Shown in pieces: positions 11,913 to 22,841 of a DNA stretch of 64,000 nt; the first letter of the stretch is position 1, and every line of letters begins with the position of its first letter. A program made the position numbers and the translations under genes. Origin of the DNA: Fomitopsis serialis (Eukaryota; Basidiomycota; Agaricomycetes; Polyporales; Fomitopsidaceae); NCBI RefSeq assembly GCF_022376445.1, contig NW_025954992.1, positions 124,001 through 188,000 on the forward strand, read 5' to 3'. The notes beneath the pieces are model-generated. The model was not told where the DNA came from and ran no database searches. It saw only the letters and a list, made by a program, of their open reading frames with translations.

Positions 11913-12341
11913 ATGGAAAACGACCAGGTCCGTTGTAGCTTTCCGAACGGCTGGATCCATTGTTCTAACGGAGTCCGCATCGAATAGGGTGTTCTCGTCG
12001 ATCTCTACGTCCCCCGCAAGTGCGCGGCGACCAGTGAGTTCATACACCGTTCTAAAGTGTTCTGTGTAGCCTAACTGGCATTTCTCTAGACCGACTTATT
12101 ACTGCCAAGGACCATGCGTCCGTGCAGCTCACGATCTGCGACGTCGACCAGGACGGCCGGGCTCTCCAGACTGGCACGACCTTCGCCTTGTGCGGCCAGG
12201 TCCGCGCAATGGGCGAGAGCGACGACTCGCTGAATCGATTGGCGACGAAGGCGGGCCGTGCGTATTTACCAACTCACTTCCCTTGTCCTTGTGCTAATAT
12301 AGCTTGCAGTCCTCCGGAATGCCTGGTCATACCAAAAGTAG
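11913..12341 (+). CDS. RPS21: 40S ribosomal protein eS21
   Basis: Exons 11913-11927 (15 nt), 11988-12033, 12090-12257 and 12310-12341 give 86 residues, the usual size of eS21. The sequence begins MENDQGVLVDLYVPRKC, continues with LITAKDHASVQLTICDVD, and ends AGLLRNVWSYQK, all diagnostic of the family. eS21 is a small-subunit protein involved in late 40S maturation. The very short first exon followed by an intron is typical of fungal ribosomal protein genes. The frame is intact. Confidence 0.95.
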
Positions 12342-12945
12342 ACTCCATATGCGTCGCACTTACATCGCTGTATCATTGTTCTGTTCTTCGGTCACGAATC
12401 TCATTCCGCTACACGGTGTACACCATCACCATCTCGGAGTGCTTGTTCGCAATGGCCGCTCAAGCCATCAAATCCGAGAATGTGTTGTCGCCGGCGAACA
12501 TGTCACAGCAATGAAGTTGCCTGTACAGACCGGCAAGCGACGACGAGTCGACTACAAGATGTGCTGCATGTTAGTCCCTACATCCCAGTCCTGACTGTCC
12601 CCAGGGTCCAGTGCGCTTGGATCTCTGTACCTCCTGTTAGCACCGCGGTTGCGGATGCGGGGTAGTCCTTCATTCACTAAGTTACAAGGAAGCAGGCTCG
12701 TTTCTTTAGACTGTTCGTCGAGTACTTTGCGCGCTCTGCTTGTTCGTAAGTACGCCTAATGCATAATCCGCGGAGCTGGTGGTCCAAGAAGTGGCAGACG
12801 CGTCGGCTGGTTGAGTCACGGGCCGAGCAAGGAGATCTCATCATGATCAGAGCCGCGAGCGTTCCCCAGACCGTCGCGGACATGCAATGGCAACTCTGAC
12901 AACCAACTCATCTCACGCACTCTGACACCATCCGCCTTCACCGCC
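12342..12945. other. intergenic region with GACGCGTCGG element
   Basis: No convincing gene. A short open stretch near 12450-12600 has no family resemblance. A GACGCGTCGG element at 12797-12806 lies about 140 bp before the coiled-coil gene and matches the motif seen at other gene starts. Confidence 0.4.
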
Positions 12946-13452
12946 ATGGCTCCCATCCGCGACCAGCCTGCACGCACCGTCGAACATGATTTGGGGTTGG
13001 TTGGATCTGTCTGGAAACGTCGTGGCGTTCATGCCTAACTTCGCAGGGAGCATTTCACACAACGCGGCGGTGAACCTGCCGGCGCACCGACCACGGATAC
13101 GACCAAGCCCAAGACGTCGCCGCATCTCCCGGACCTCGACCTGCCTCAGTCGGATTTCGACCTCACGACCACGTTCGAGTCGATTCTGTCCGAGCCGCAG
13201 TCGCGCGACGAGCCAGCCGAGTAAGTCTCAGCGACCAACGCGTCTCGTCCACCTGGATTGACACGGGCGGTTCATAGGATGCAGATCGTGCAGAAGCGCG
13301 CGAGCAACGTCCTCAAGCTCACGCAGGAGAACGAAAAGTTGCAGGCAGAGTTGCGTGCGATGACGGCGCGGCTGGAAGCAGCTGAGCGCAGGCAGCAGGA
13401 GCTGGCGCAGAGAGCCGCGCGCGAGCAGGAAAGGAATCCCCCTTCGTCATGA
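12946..13452 (+). CDS. small acidic/coiled-coil protein, hypothetical
   Basis: Exons 12946-12995, 13047-13220 and 13278-13452 join in phase to 132 residues. The N-terminal half is polar and probably disordered, with an acidic LPQSDFDLTTTFESILSEPQ segment. The C-terminal half is a long Glu/Arg/Gln-rich coiled coil (about residues 78-128) with leucine heptads (NVLKLTQENEKLQAELRAM). No basic DNA-binding region precedes it, so it is not an obvious bZIP. Family not recognised; perhaps a small adaptor or oligomerising subunit (inference). The ATG sits in a strong context (CGCCATGG). Confidence 0.6.
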
Positions 13453-13960
13453 CCACACCCCCAACGTTGGTCCCCCGTCTTTGCCGCTGCTGCAGCGCAT
13501 TGAATCCACCGCTCCATACCCCCATCCGGCGCGTTCCCTCGGATGCCTTTTCGCTTCTCACAGTGGTAATTGTACGTTACGGAAGTCTACGAGTATAGTT
13601 TGGCACACTTGCATGAATCGTCTGGTCTTTGAACAAAGTTGGAGTTCCCTTGTAATCCGAGCTAGCCTGTGTGCCGAGCCCAGAAGACTGTTGTGCACGA
13701 ATCCCGGAGCTGAGACAGTGGGGACACGAGTGCACGCTGCCCACCCGCATCGCACGCGTCCCATGCTCAGCTCCAGGCGCGAGTGGATCGCCCGTCGACG
13801 TACAGACCACTCCGTCCCCATCATCCCTGAATCTTATCTCCATCATCTGGGCATATAAGCTACCACACCAACCTCCACCACAGGCGCGGGCTGCTCCTTT
13901 GCTTCCTGCTCTCATCTCCATTTCGCCGCCTCCCCTCAGACTCAACGAACCGCGACCAAC
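13453..13960 (+). promoter_or_regulatory. intergenic; TATA-like element before oxidoreductase gene
   Basis: The 508 bp upstream of the oxidoreductase gene contain CATATAAGC (TATAA at 13854-13858) about 105 bp before the ATG, followed by CT-rich sequence up to the start. This resembles a fungal core promoter. No gene was seen in the interval. Confidence 0.35.
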
Positions 13961-15965
13961 ATGGCTTCCCGTCGCCCCTCTGCCGCCATCCTCGACTCCC
14001 CGGTCATTGGCAGCCGGCGACCCTCCATCCTGGAGAGGAGGCAGTCCGAGATGTCCTCCCGCCGCCCTTCAATTGACCCGTCGAGGCTGATGCCCATGGA
14101 CAAGTTCAGTATGCGTTCCCTCGCCGATCCTTGATCTCTGCTATTCGAAATGATTGCTACCGAGGGCACGGGCGATCGCCGTTCACCTCGTTGCGGGACT
14201 TTTGATTTGCCCTGCCACTCCCGTTTGCGATCCAGAGAAGCGATCTTAGACTGTTCCTACCATTCAGACTCGGGATGTCTGTATTGACATTGATCTCTCG
14301 CATTGCAGGACATCGCATCTCGCCGGCCCCGATGACTTCAACGTCCTTTTCGTCGGAGCGGGGAACATCATGTTCGGTGCGCACACCTCCCTCTCGATAG
14401 CATCGCTTATTCAGACAGCTAACACTTCATGCAGGCTCTGATGAAGGCCCCTGGAACCACTCCTTCCGCTTCGAACAGTTGGTCGACTCACCGAACTAGC
14501 CGTAGCGTGACGCTCACCCGCATCCTCGCAGCAAACTCGGCCCGCGCCTCAAGGTCGTCGCGCTGATCGACCCCGCCATCGACCGCGCGACGGCGGTCCT
14601 CCAGAAGAAGTGCGACACGTTCGTGCGCTCCGCGTACGAGCACACCCGCGTCTTCAAGACGCTCGATGACTTCGTCAAGAACATGACCCGCAAGGACATG
14701 CCCCGCGCGGTCGTCATCGGCAGCCCGCCCATGTTCCGCGGGACCACCCAGTCCGGGCGCGACATTGAGCTTCAGGTGCTCAAGCACTTCCCCGGCGTCG
14801 CGCTCTTTGTGGAGAAACCGGTTGCAACGGGTCCGTCGAGCGAGATTGAGGAGGCGTTCAAGGTCTCAAAGGCTATCACCGATAGCCAGACGGTCTGCTC
14901 CGTTGGGTGCGTCTCGCGCAGACGGTCTCTCACGAAACAGAGTATACTGACTTCCACAATGTCGGCGTTGGTAGCTACATGTTGAGGTATTTGAAGGCCG
15001 TACAGATGATGAAGCAGATCATCGAGGAGAACAATTTGACCGTCATGGCCACCATCGCGCGCTATGCCTGCGCGTACGAAGCCATCGCCAAGCCGGACTG
15101 GTGGGACAAGTCCAAGAGGTATGTCTAACCCTGGCAGTCTCGGACTCGCTCTCTGACCGTCTTTGTAGCGCTGGCCCCATCGTCGAGCAGGGCACGCACT
15201 TCTGCGACCTGTCGCGCTACTTCGGCGGAGATGTCGACATGTCGACCGTCCAGGCGCACTCGCTCGAGTGGGACGAGAACGCCGGCCACCTCTCGAAAAT
15301 GGTCGTCGACGAGACCGCGATCCCGCCTGAGAACCGCATCCCCCGTGTCACATCCGCAACCTGGTGCGTCCCCCTCACACCAGCTGGCCCCGCACATACG
15401 AGGCTGACTGGGCTGCACTTTGTAGGAAATACGAGAGCGGTGCTGTAGGCAGCTTCACTCACCTGGTCGCGCTCCAGGGCCACGACTACAGCTGCGAGCT
15501 CGAAGTCTACGCGGACGGGTACCAGCTCAAGTAAGTTGGGATACGTTCATATCTACGTCGACCTCGTCGTTGACAGTATTCCGTGAAGGCTCGTCAACCC
15601 ATACGTGCAGCCGGTTCTGTACATCCGCAAGCCGGGCAGCGACCACGAAGAGTCGCATCGTTTCCCCGACGACGACCCATTCTTCTCCGAGGTGCGTTCC
15701 TCACAGTCGAGTGTACAATGTTCTGCATCTCATCGGCTATGAACGCCAATCTAGATCTCCGTGTTGATCGACAACGTCGAGGACATTGAGGAGGACCCGG
15801 AGACTTCGACGATCCTGAGCACCTTCGAGGGTACGTCCAGTCGTCCCGTAGTGTTGTTCTTGCCATTGACCGCTTTTGTATCCTGCAGATGCTTGCAGGA
15901 CGTACCAGCTCACCTGGGCCATCCGTGAGTCGACGGAGCACAATCGCAAGCCGAAGCCGCAGTGA
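13961..15965 (+). CDS. Gfo/Idh/MocA-type NAD(P)-binding oxidoreductase
   Basis: About ten exons and 444 residues. A Ser/Arg/Pro-rich N-terminal tail (SRRPSILERR and similar repeats) precedes a Rossmann fold with FNVLFVGAGNIMFG. Then come LKVVALIDPAIDRA, the family signature ALFVEKPVATGPSSE (conserved EKP), and a C-terminal substrate domain with GPIVEQGTHFCDLSRYFGGD. These enzymes reduce or oxidise sugar-like or cyclic substrates with NAD(P); the substrate here is unknown. Exons after 14309 (to 14376, 14435-14477, 14532-14906, 14975-15118, 15169-15363, 15426-15530, 15589-15691, 15755-15830, 15889-15965) chain perfectly in phase. The junction 14108/14309 is one base short for a GT-AG intron, perhaps a missing G, so the first exon is slightly less certain. 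Confidence 0.8.
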
Positions 15966-16143
15966 AGGGAGAAGGGAATGGAGCATGCATAACTGATCTC
16001 TGAATACAAATACCGTAAAAAGCGTGTAGATGGTGGCAAGGTGCTGCCGTGTAACTGATGTACTGTCATGAGAACAATAGACGTTATCTCTGAACTGACA
16101 TCCGACTCGACCTGGACCAACAGCTGAAGGACGTAGAAGGAAG

Positions 16144-17111
16144 CTACGATGAAGCGACAGGAGACCCAGAGTGTGCCTGTGCTTGTCGTTTGTGGTTCGG
16201 CTCGTCTTCTTTACTATCCGCGTTCCCTTCAAGGTTTTCTTGTTCATCGGGTGTTCGTTTGCGTTTCCTTTCCAGTTTGGCCTTTTCTTGCTTCGCCTCT
16301 GCTTCCCATTCTCCTTGCAGGTGCGCCTTCAGGAGCGGCATGGTCTTGAATTCCCTGTTGCACTTCCAGCACTCGAGTTGCTCCTTCAGCAGAGGCTCAT
16401 ATTGGCTCGGCTTGAGTTGCGACATCTGCATGAAAGTCAGCGGGGCACCTCAGTGCTATTACAGTATCTTGAGCAGGCAGGCATGTTGCCTTGCCAATCC
16501 TCGTGGTGGTGATAGGGTTTGGAGGGACCACTTACCGTGGCAAAGTAAGACGGCTCGGCCTCCAACCATTCTTGGACAACCGAAAGTGGTACGAAGAACC
16601 CGCGTTTTGGATGGAAGGAGTTGTAATGCTTCTTGTTCTTCATGGAAGGCGAACAGAGATCCGCGGAGAGGACATGCAAGTGTATGTGCCTGGAGAACTC
16701 AGTGTCAGTACGAGCACGGTTTGGGTGTCGCGCTCGTCCGGAGACGGAGACTTACTCCATGGAAGGCACTGCGTGAAAGCCCATCCAGACGTCCCACTTG
16801 CAGTGATACCGCGTCATCATCTCGTCCTCAATCATCGACCGCACCTGCTTTGCGTCCTCCGCAAGCCATCCGATCACTTCCTTTGCTCGAGACTTGTCCC
16901 CTTTGAGGACGCTTTTGAAGCTGGAGAGGTCCGAGGCGGTCAAAGGCGGAATGACGCGTGGAAGGACGAGGAAATGAAAGATCGACTTCGGATACGCGTC
17001 GAAGATTGTGAGCGTGTGCTCCGTGTGGGTGAGCAATATTGAAGGCGGGAGCGACCCTGGGTCCGCGCGTCGCGCGTAGCTGCGAAGGATGGTGAGGCTC
17101 GGAGGCGGCAT
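16144..17111 (-). CDS. HNT3: aprataxin-like DNA 5'-adenylate hydrolase
   Basis: Exons 17111-16756, 16689-16536 and 16425-16144 give 263 residues. A HIT domain carries the histidine triad HIHLHV split by intron 1. It is followed by the MKNKKHYNSF segment typical of aprataxins and a C-terminal C2HE zinc finger (CWKCNREF, then H and E in AHLQGEWE). The tail is basic and nuclear-localisation-like (ERKRKRTPDEQ). Aprataxin removes AMP from 5' DNA ends left by abortive ligation. I start at ATG 17111; an upstream non-ATG extension is open but unlikely. Its coding end is 178 bp from that of the oxidoreductase gene, in convergent orientation. Confidence 0.9.
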
Positions 17112-17142
17112 GGTGGCTGAGTTCAAGACACGGTCGACCGTC

Positions 17143-17160
17143 GACGCGTCGCGTCGCGTC
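17143..17160. promoter_or_regulatory. GACGCGTCGCGTCGCGTC element before aprataxin gene
   Basis: GACGCGT followed by repeated CGCGTC units, 32-49 bp upstream of the aprataxin ATG. It contains ACGCGT, the core of the yeast MluI cell-cycle box. The remainder of 17112-17495, between aprataxin and the first hydrolase, shows no gene. Confidence 0.4.
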
Positions 17161-17495
17161 TGCGATGCTCAGGCGATCACGAGCCCCGCGCGCGCTGGTC
17201 CGGAGAGGCAGAACTCCCGTGTCCCGCGAAATCTCATGCACACTTGTCCATCGTGCGATGCTGCTCCCCAGCGTGAGCGTGTTCCCAGCCACAGGCTCTA
17301 GCCTCGCGACTTAGGGGGATGGTATCGTCTTTCACGCGGTCATCCATTTGCATTCATCGAAGGTACGACGGCAGTGGGTGCTTCCATCATACGGTTGCTG
17401 AAGACTCTTACGTTTAGAAGGTATGATCTAATGTTGTCTGCGACGTCTCTTGCGTTTCCGACACCGACTTGGATAGTATTGCAAACGCTGCAGCC

Positions 17496-19247
17496 ATGGC
17501 TCGACCCTTCCATCCGCGTCCAGCCATACTTCCAGGTCGATTGTGCCCGCATACACCGAGGCAGCTGGTACCTATAGATGATACGGCGGATTGGGGGGCC
17601 TCGCCGGCTCTCCCGTCTCGACCGCGAACATTCTCTGATGCGTCCTGGGTACTCTCAACGCACATTGTCCCTGCTGCGCTGCCACGGACTACACCAGACA
17701 TACCGCCAGTCATATTGCCTGCATGGACTGCAGACAAGGGGAAGTGGAAAGAGGCGGTACAGAAGACGGCAGACGAGATCGTGGGCGTACGGTACAAGCA
17801 GTGGAACGGCGAGTTGAAGGAGCCTGGGAGCCGCAAACCGCTCTGGGTGTGTCTTAACCGGTACAGGAGAAGAAATCTCTCGCAGGAGGAAGAGGCCAAG
17901 GGTGTCACACTTCTGTTCACGCATGCCAACGGGTTCCCCAAGGAGGTGTGGGCCATGATTTGCGTACTGCAAACAGCATTCTTACACGCTTCTGCCTGCT
18001 GCAGATCTGGGAGCCTGCCCTCCTTGGTCTACTTGAGCAGCGCAAAGCATCTCATTCGAGCTACCAGATTGCAGAGGTGTGGGCATGGGAGGCGGTCAAC
18101 CATGGTGACTCCTATCTCGTGAATGAAAAGAATTTGGGTGGAATCTGTGAGTTTGTCCGGACGGCTCTCGTCGTGCGCAGTTCTGACTTCGGACAGACGA
18201 TTGGCAGGACAATTCCCGAGACGTATTGCAGTTCCTACTGCGTTACCTACCCTCGCGCGCATCGTCCTCCGAGCTTCCAACGCACCTTCCTCGATTGTCT
18301 GACAGCATTGCCCATGAACGACGCTCGCGTGGGTTCTCCGAGCGGACAATGGTTGGTGTTGGCCACTCGCTCGGTGGGGGTACTCTGTAAGCTCATCTGC
18401 CTTCTCCATCATCACCCGACCTAATGGTGCTCGTGGATTGTATAGCGCCCGCGCCGCCATCGCAGAACAAGCCCTCTTCACCTCGCTCGTTCTCGTGGAC
18501 CCTATCATCCGTCCCTACCCAAGCAAGGGCCCACTGCTCGGAGCTGCGACCATGAAACTTACCATTGGTGCGATCCAACGCCAGAGTCGCTGGGCGTCCC
18601 GGTACGTCCATGTGTATGAGACTCAGCACGCGGTACCTGACAGACCGCCGAAGTCGGGAAGCGAAGGAAAAGTTCTTGTCGTCACCGTTCTTTGCCGCGT
18701 GGCACCCTGATGTGCTCGACATCTACGTCGAGTGCGGGCTGACCGAGGATCCCAACGGCGGCGTGACGCTCAAGATGCCCGGCATCCATGTGCGCATCAC
18801 ATCATCCCGCCCTCACCCGTCGAAACTCTGACCCCTCGCCCAGGAAGCGCTCACCTTCACGGAGGTGATGACGACGTACGACACATGGGACCTCATCGAC
18901 ACGCTTGACCCGCGCATCCCACTGCAGTGGGTTCTCCCGGGGAAGGACGTAGAGAAGTCAGCGCAATTTCTCGCTCCTGTTCCGTATGTCGGCGCTGACG
19001 GCCGCCGCAGCGACGGCGGGGTCCGCGCACAAACCGCGTGGCGGAGGCCAGAGAACGCGAACAACGTGATCATACGGGAGGCGGGTCACTTGATCGCGCA
19101 GGAGGCCCCCTTGCAGCTTGGTGAGTAGATGGACTCATGCTCTTGCGTTGGCGAAGCGGGATAGAACTGATTTTGGGGTTTGGGACAGCTGAAGAAGTGG
19201 ATGCGTTTTTGCAGCACCAGTATGGTTCGGTCACGTCGCGCTTGTAG
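17496..19247 (+). CDS. alpha/beta-hydrolase, peroxisomal LPX1/AKT2-like, copy 1
   Basis: Eight exons: 17496-17945, 18005-18146, 18197-18386, 18446-18601, 18654-18789, 18844-18956, 19011-19120 and 19189-19247, giving 451 residues. Hydrolase features are LLFTHANGFPKE (oxyanion-loop region), the nucleophile elbow VGHSLGGG, and the catalytic-His region REAGHLIAQE. The C-terminus is Ser-Arg-Leu, a PTS1-type peroxisomal signal. Related fungal proteins include yeast Lpx1 and peroxisomal toxin-biosynthesis hydrolases such as AKT2; the substrate here is unknown. The 54-nt intron 18957-19010 has no stop and a length divisible by three, so an unspliced form would also be translatable. The exon pattern of the other two copies favours splicing. 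First of three tandem paralogues. Confidence 0.85.
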
Positions 19248-20127
19248 CCGTCTCGGGTTGCTTCAAGCTAGGCTGCCTTCCTGCGGGGTTCAACATTTAT
19301 CTACAGGCTTAATCAAGTTACTGCATTGACATCTAAAGTGTTGTAGGATATCGGGTGTAGTATACCTACCGCCTTGCCTCTTTCGCGAAAGCCAGAGCTG
19401 TCCCGGCTGCGTGACGAGGTTCAATCGTGAGTTGGTTTGAGATCCGTCGTGTCACTGTTGCACATGGCCGAACGACCTCGTTTCCACATGTGAGTTTGTC
19501 AGTGATCGGCGACATGGCTAAGGTTCGCTGACTTCCAGTCTTGGATGTGTCTTCAGTGTCTTAAATCTTTGTGGGCCACTGAAACCGACCGGAGTTGCTG
19601 ACGTTCCGAGACATCCCGCGCCATGGACTGACATCGTGGTAGTGATTGGCATAGGAGCTCAGAAACTATGCTCATCTCAAATTCGCGAGGACGGCTAGTG
19701 TGTACGAATGAAGGTTTGGAAGATGTGAACTCGGTGTGTACGCTGCTGACTGGCTTGAAGCCTTCAAAAGCTCTGAAGAGCGATAGAATCAACCCATATG
19801 GACCTAGACTATGGATGTTTTGCCGAATAAGATGCCGACGTCTCAGGCGCGCTTCGCCCGACCGAAATGGTCCCGCTGCATGACCGTGGAAGAAAAGGGA
19901 AGAAATCAGCTGGTGTGTGATCTGCCTCCACGGACCCGGTACACTGGATTGTAGTGTACGCACGTCCTGAGCTCTTGCGGGAGCGGTGTGCGCTCGCATT
20001 GACACGAGGTGCGCAGCTACTAAGTTATAACTCGTACTTAATCCTGACTGAGCCAGGCATAAGCGTTCTCTCAGGTGTCACCTCTAGAAGATCATCTCAA
20101 CTGAACGTCTGCAGCTGTCTGCGACTC
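19248..20127. other. intergenic spacer, hydrolase copies 1 and 2
   Basis: 880 bp without a gene I can support. An open minus-strand stretch at 19553-20005 has no recognisable domain and no partner exons, so I treat it as chance. Confidence 0.5.
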
Positions 20128-21875
20128 ATGAAGACCTTTTCTTATCCTAGGCCCGAGCATTCGGCTCAACGACGATGCCCTCGTCCTCTCAGAGACTTGC
20201 TCCCTCTCGAACCTTTACCCGAGTTACCGGCCCCTCCACCGCTGTCTTCGCCTCCGCGGACATTCTCCGATCCGTCCTACATACTGACGACACATCTAGT
20301 GCCCGTTGCTTTACCTCGATCCACTCCAGAGGTTCCTCAACCAGATACCCCGGCACGCGGGCCAGTGGCAAATGCCGCTGCCATTTCTCTTGCCAGGGAG
20401 ATGATTGCCCTAAGGGATAGATACTGGGACGGCAAGCTGGATCTACCTAACAGCACGAAGCCTCTGTGGGCTTGCGTGAACCGCTATGTCAGACGGGATC
20501 TGAACGACGCGGACGGCAGCAAGGGTATCACGCTTGTGCTCACGCATGCGAACGGATACCACAAGGAGGTAATATCTCGCAGTCTCACAGGCCGGACAAT
20601 TCCGCTGACCGTTACATAGATCTGGGAGCCTACTATTCTCCATATGATCCATGCGCAGAGGAACTCGTCATCCGATATCAGGGTAGACGAGATATGGTCC
20701 TGGGAGCCATGGAATCATGGCGACGCGGCCCTGATCAATGGAAGGGACGCCACATGCTTGTGTGCGCAAATCAACATCGTCATTCCATGCTCTCAGGCTA
20801 ATCTAAGTTTCGTGCTGCAGTCGATGGCAGGGATAACGCCCGTGACATTCTGCAATTCATTCTATACTACCTACCGTCGCAACCATCGTCCGCAGCGTTG
20901 CCAGTCCACCTCGAGCGACTACCGGAAAGCGTGGCCGCGAGCCGCAGATCGCGTGGATTCGAGGGCCGCCAGTTGGTTGGCGTAGGCCACTCACTCGGAG
21001 GATGCTCAATGTATGTGATGATCGCAAGGGAAACCGCCCCGCTGACGGTGTTTTGTCACCGCAGTGCACGTCTCGCAATCGCAGAGCCGACTGTATTCTC
21101 ATCGTTGATCCTTGTAGAGGCAGGTATTGTGGCCTACCCAGGCTCGGGACCTCTGGTCGACAAAAGGACAGTCCCTTATCTTGTTTACGCTATAAAACGC
21201 GAGAGTTGGTGGCCTTCTCGGTAAGTCAAATAACTACTATGCAGGGATCGGATGTGCTCAGGTCATCCACTAGTGAGGAGGCACGTAGGGCCCTCTCGGC
21301 CTCTCCTTTCTTCTCTACGTGGGACACGGATGCATTATCCATCTACGTAGAATGCGGATTGTGTGATGATCTAAACGGGAGGATCACGCTGAAGATGCCC
21401 GGTACTCAGGTTTGTCTATTTCATCATTGTGGCGTAGTTTTATCAGTAATGAACTCTATGCTTTTCCCAGGAGGCCATGACCTACACGGACATGCTGACA
21501 ATGTACGAAGCATGGGACATGATAGATACGCTCGATGAGGGAGTCGAGATCAGGTGGATTCTCGCCGGGAAAATCGGTAAAGGGTGAGGTTCACGGTCCG
21601 ATTCTTCAACTTCCCAGCCAAGCCTGATCTGTACGTGTGTCAGAGAGGAATGGTTTAGGGAAACTACATCCTGGCGACGACCGATGAATTGCTCCAATGT
21701 CGTGTTCACTGAAGCAGGCCATCTGATTGTGATGGAAGCACCTGAGGACTTAGGTGAGTGATTCGTGGTAACAGGTATTCGGAGTATGACCCCCATCTGT
21801 TCGTTTGTTCTCATAGGCAAAGAACTCTTCGCTTTTGTAGAGCGCAAGTACAGTTCGCTGCAATCAAAACTTTGA
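20128..21875 (+). CDS. alpha/beta-hydrolase, peroxisomal LPX1/AKT2-like, copy 2
   Basis: Exons 20128-20568, 20620-20761, 20821-21010, 21065-21220, 21274-21409, 21471-21583, 21644-21753 and 21817-21875 give 448 residues. Exons 2-8 have exactly the same lengths as in copy 1 (142, 190, 156, 136, 113, 110, 59 nt). Motifs are LVLTHANGYHKE, VGHSLGGCS and TEAGHLIVME. The protein ends Ser-Lys-Leu, the canonical PTS1, so import into peroxisomes is strongly suggested. The N-terminal 60 residues are Pro-rich and differ most between copies. The frame is fully open. Confidence 0.88.
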
Positions 21876-22841
21876 TGTATGTGAGAACTATATACCCGTA
21901 ATGATGACATCGTGTGGGACAAGCTCAAGAAGGCGGCGGAAATTTCAGGATAGGTAGGCCAAGCGTGGGTGTGCTCACGATACCATCCCGTGAACCAGAC
22001 CTTATGTCGAAGACCGGGCGACCGATCTCTTCAATCTCACTTATTGTCGATTGAGTTACAGGAAGGCGTGCGACGTCATCTTAAATACATCTCACTCGCA
22101 GGGGGGTGACATAAATCCATCCGCTACGCAACTAGCGATGGGTCGTCGCAACTTGGGGTCAGGTCGGGTTCAAGATCAAGCTTGACTTTGGACAGGCATC
22201 TTTCAATGCCTCCTCATGACCAGGGCGTACGATTCTTCTGCATTCTTAACCTGGTAAGTTCTACCGACTCTCTTTTGCTCTGGTCTGAGCAAGACGGTAC
22301 AGCTGTCAAAGCCCATCAGAGACGCGTCAGGATTATATGTGACTTGACACGACTCCGATATCACGGGATTGTGACAGGACGCGCCAGATCCGACCACTGG
22401 CCGGGAACAGGCTGACAGCCACGGTATTAGTACCCGCGCTCGGCCGTGTTGCACCATTCTCGGTCTTTCGCGACTGGCCGTCACCAGCCTCGGGGAATTG
22501 AGTTCGGTTCTCTTTCTTCGGAATTGAGGTTTGGCTGAAGCTCGGCTGGCGTACACAAGATGGCACCGCGAAATCCTTCGTCATGCTTCGGTGCTCGTTG
22601 TGCCCCGTCGGAAGAGTCCAACGTCCGTGCTAGAGAATGATATATGTATCTGCGCGGATGGTACGTCGATGTTCGTTTGTGCACTCTACCAGTCTCATAT
22701 CCAGTACGTAGGCAATTCCTACTCCTCTCCTGCATGGCCCAAAGAAACCTGATTTGGACGTCCAGGCTGTCTATCGGTATCGGTATTGCCGCCGACCACC
22801 CTTATGCACGCCCCACAGTTACCAACCAAGTGAAGCGCGGT
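21876..22841. other. intergenic spacer, hydrolase copies 2 and 3
   Basis: 966 bp. No conserved exon, RNA or repeat was seen. Open frame upstream of 22842 extends copy 3 in theory, but conservation starts only downstream. Confidence 0.5.

Noticed and set aside
19553..20005. 150-codon minus-strand frame between hydrolase copies 1 and 2
   Set aside because: No domain, no splice partners and no counterpart in the other spacer.
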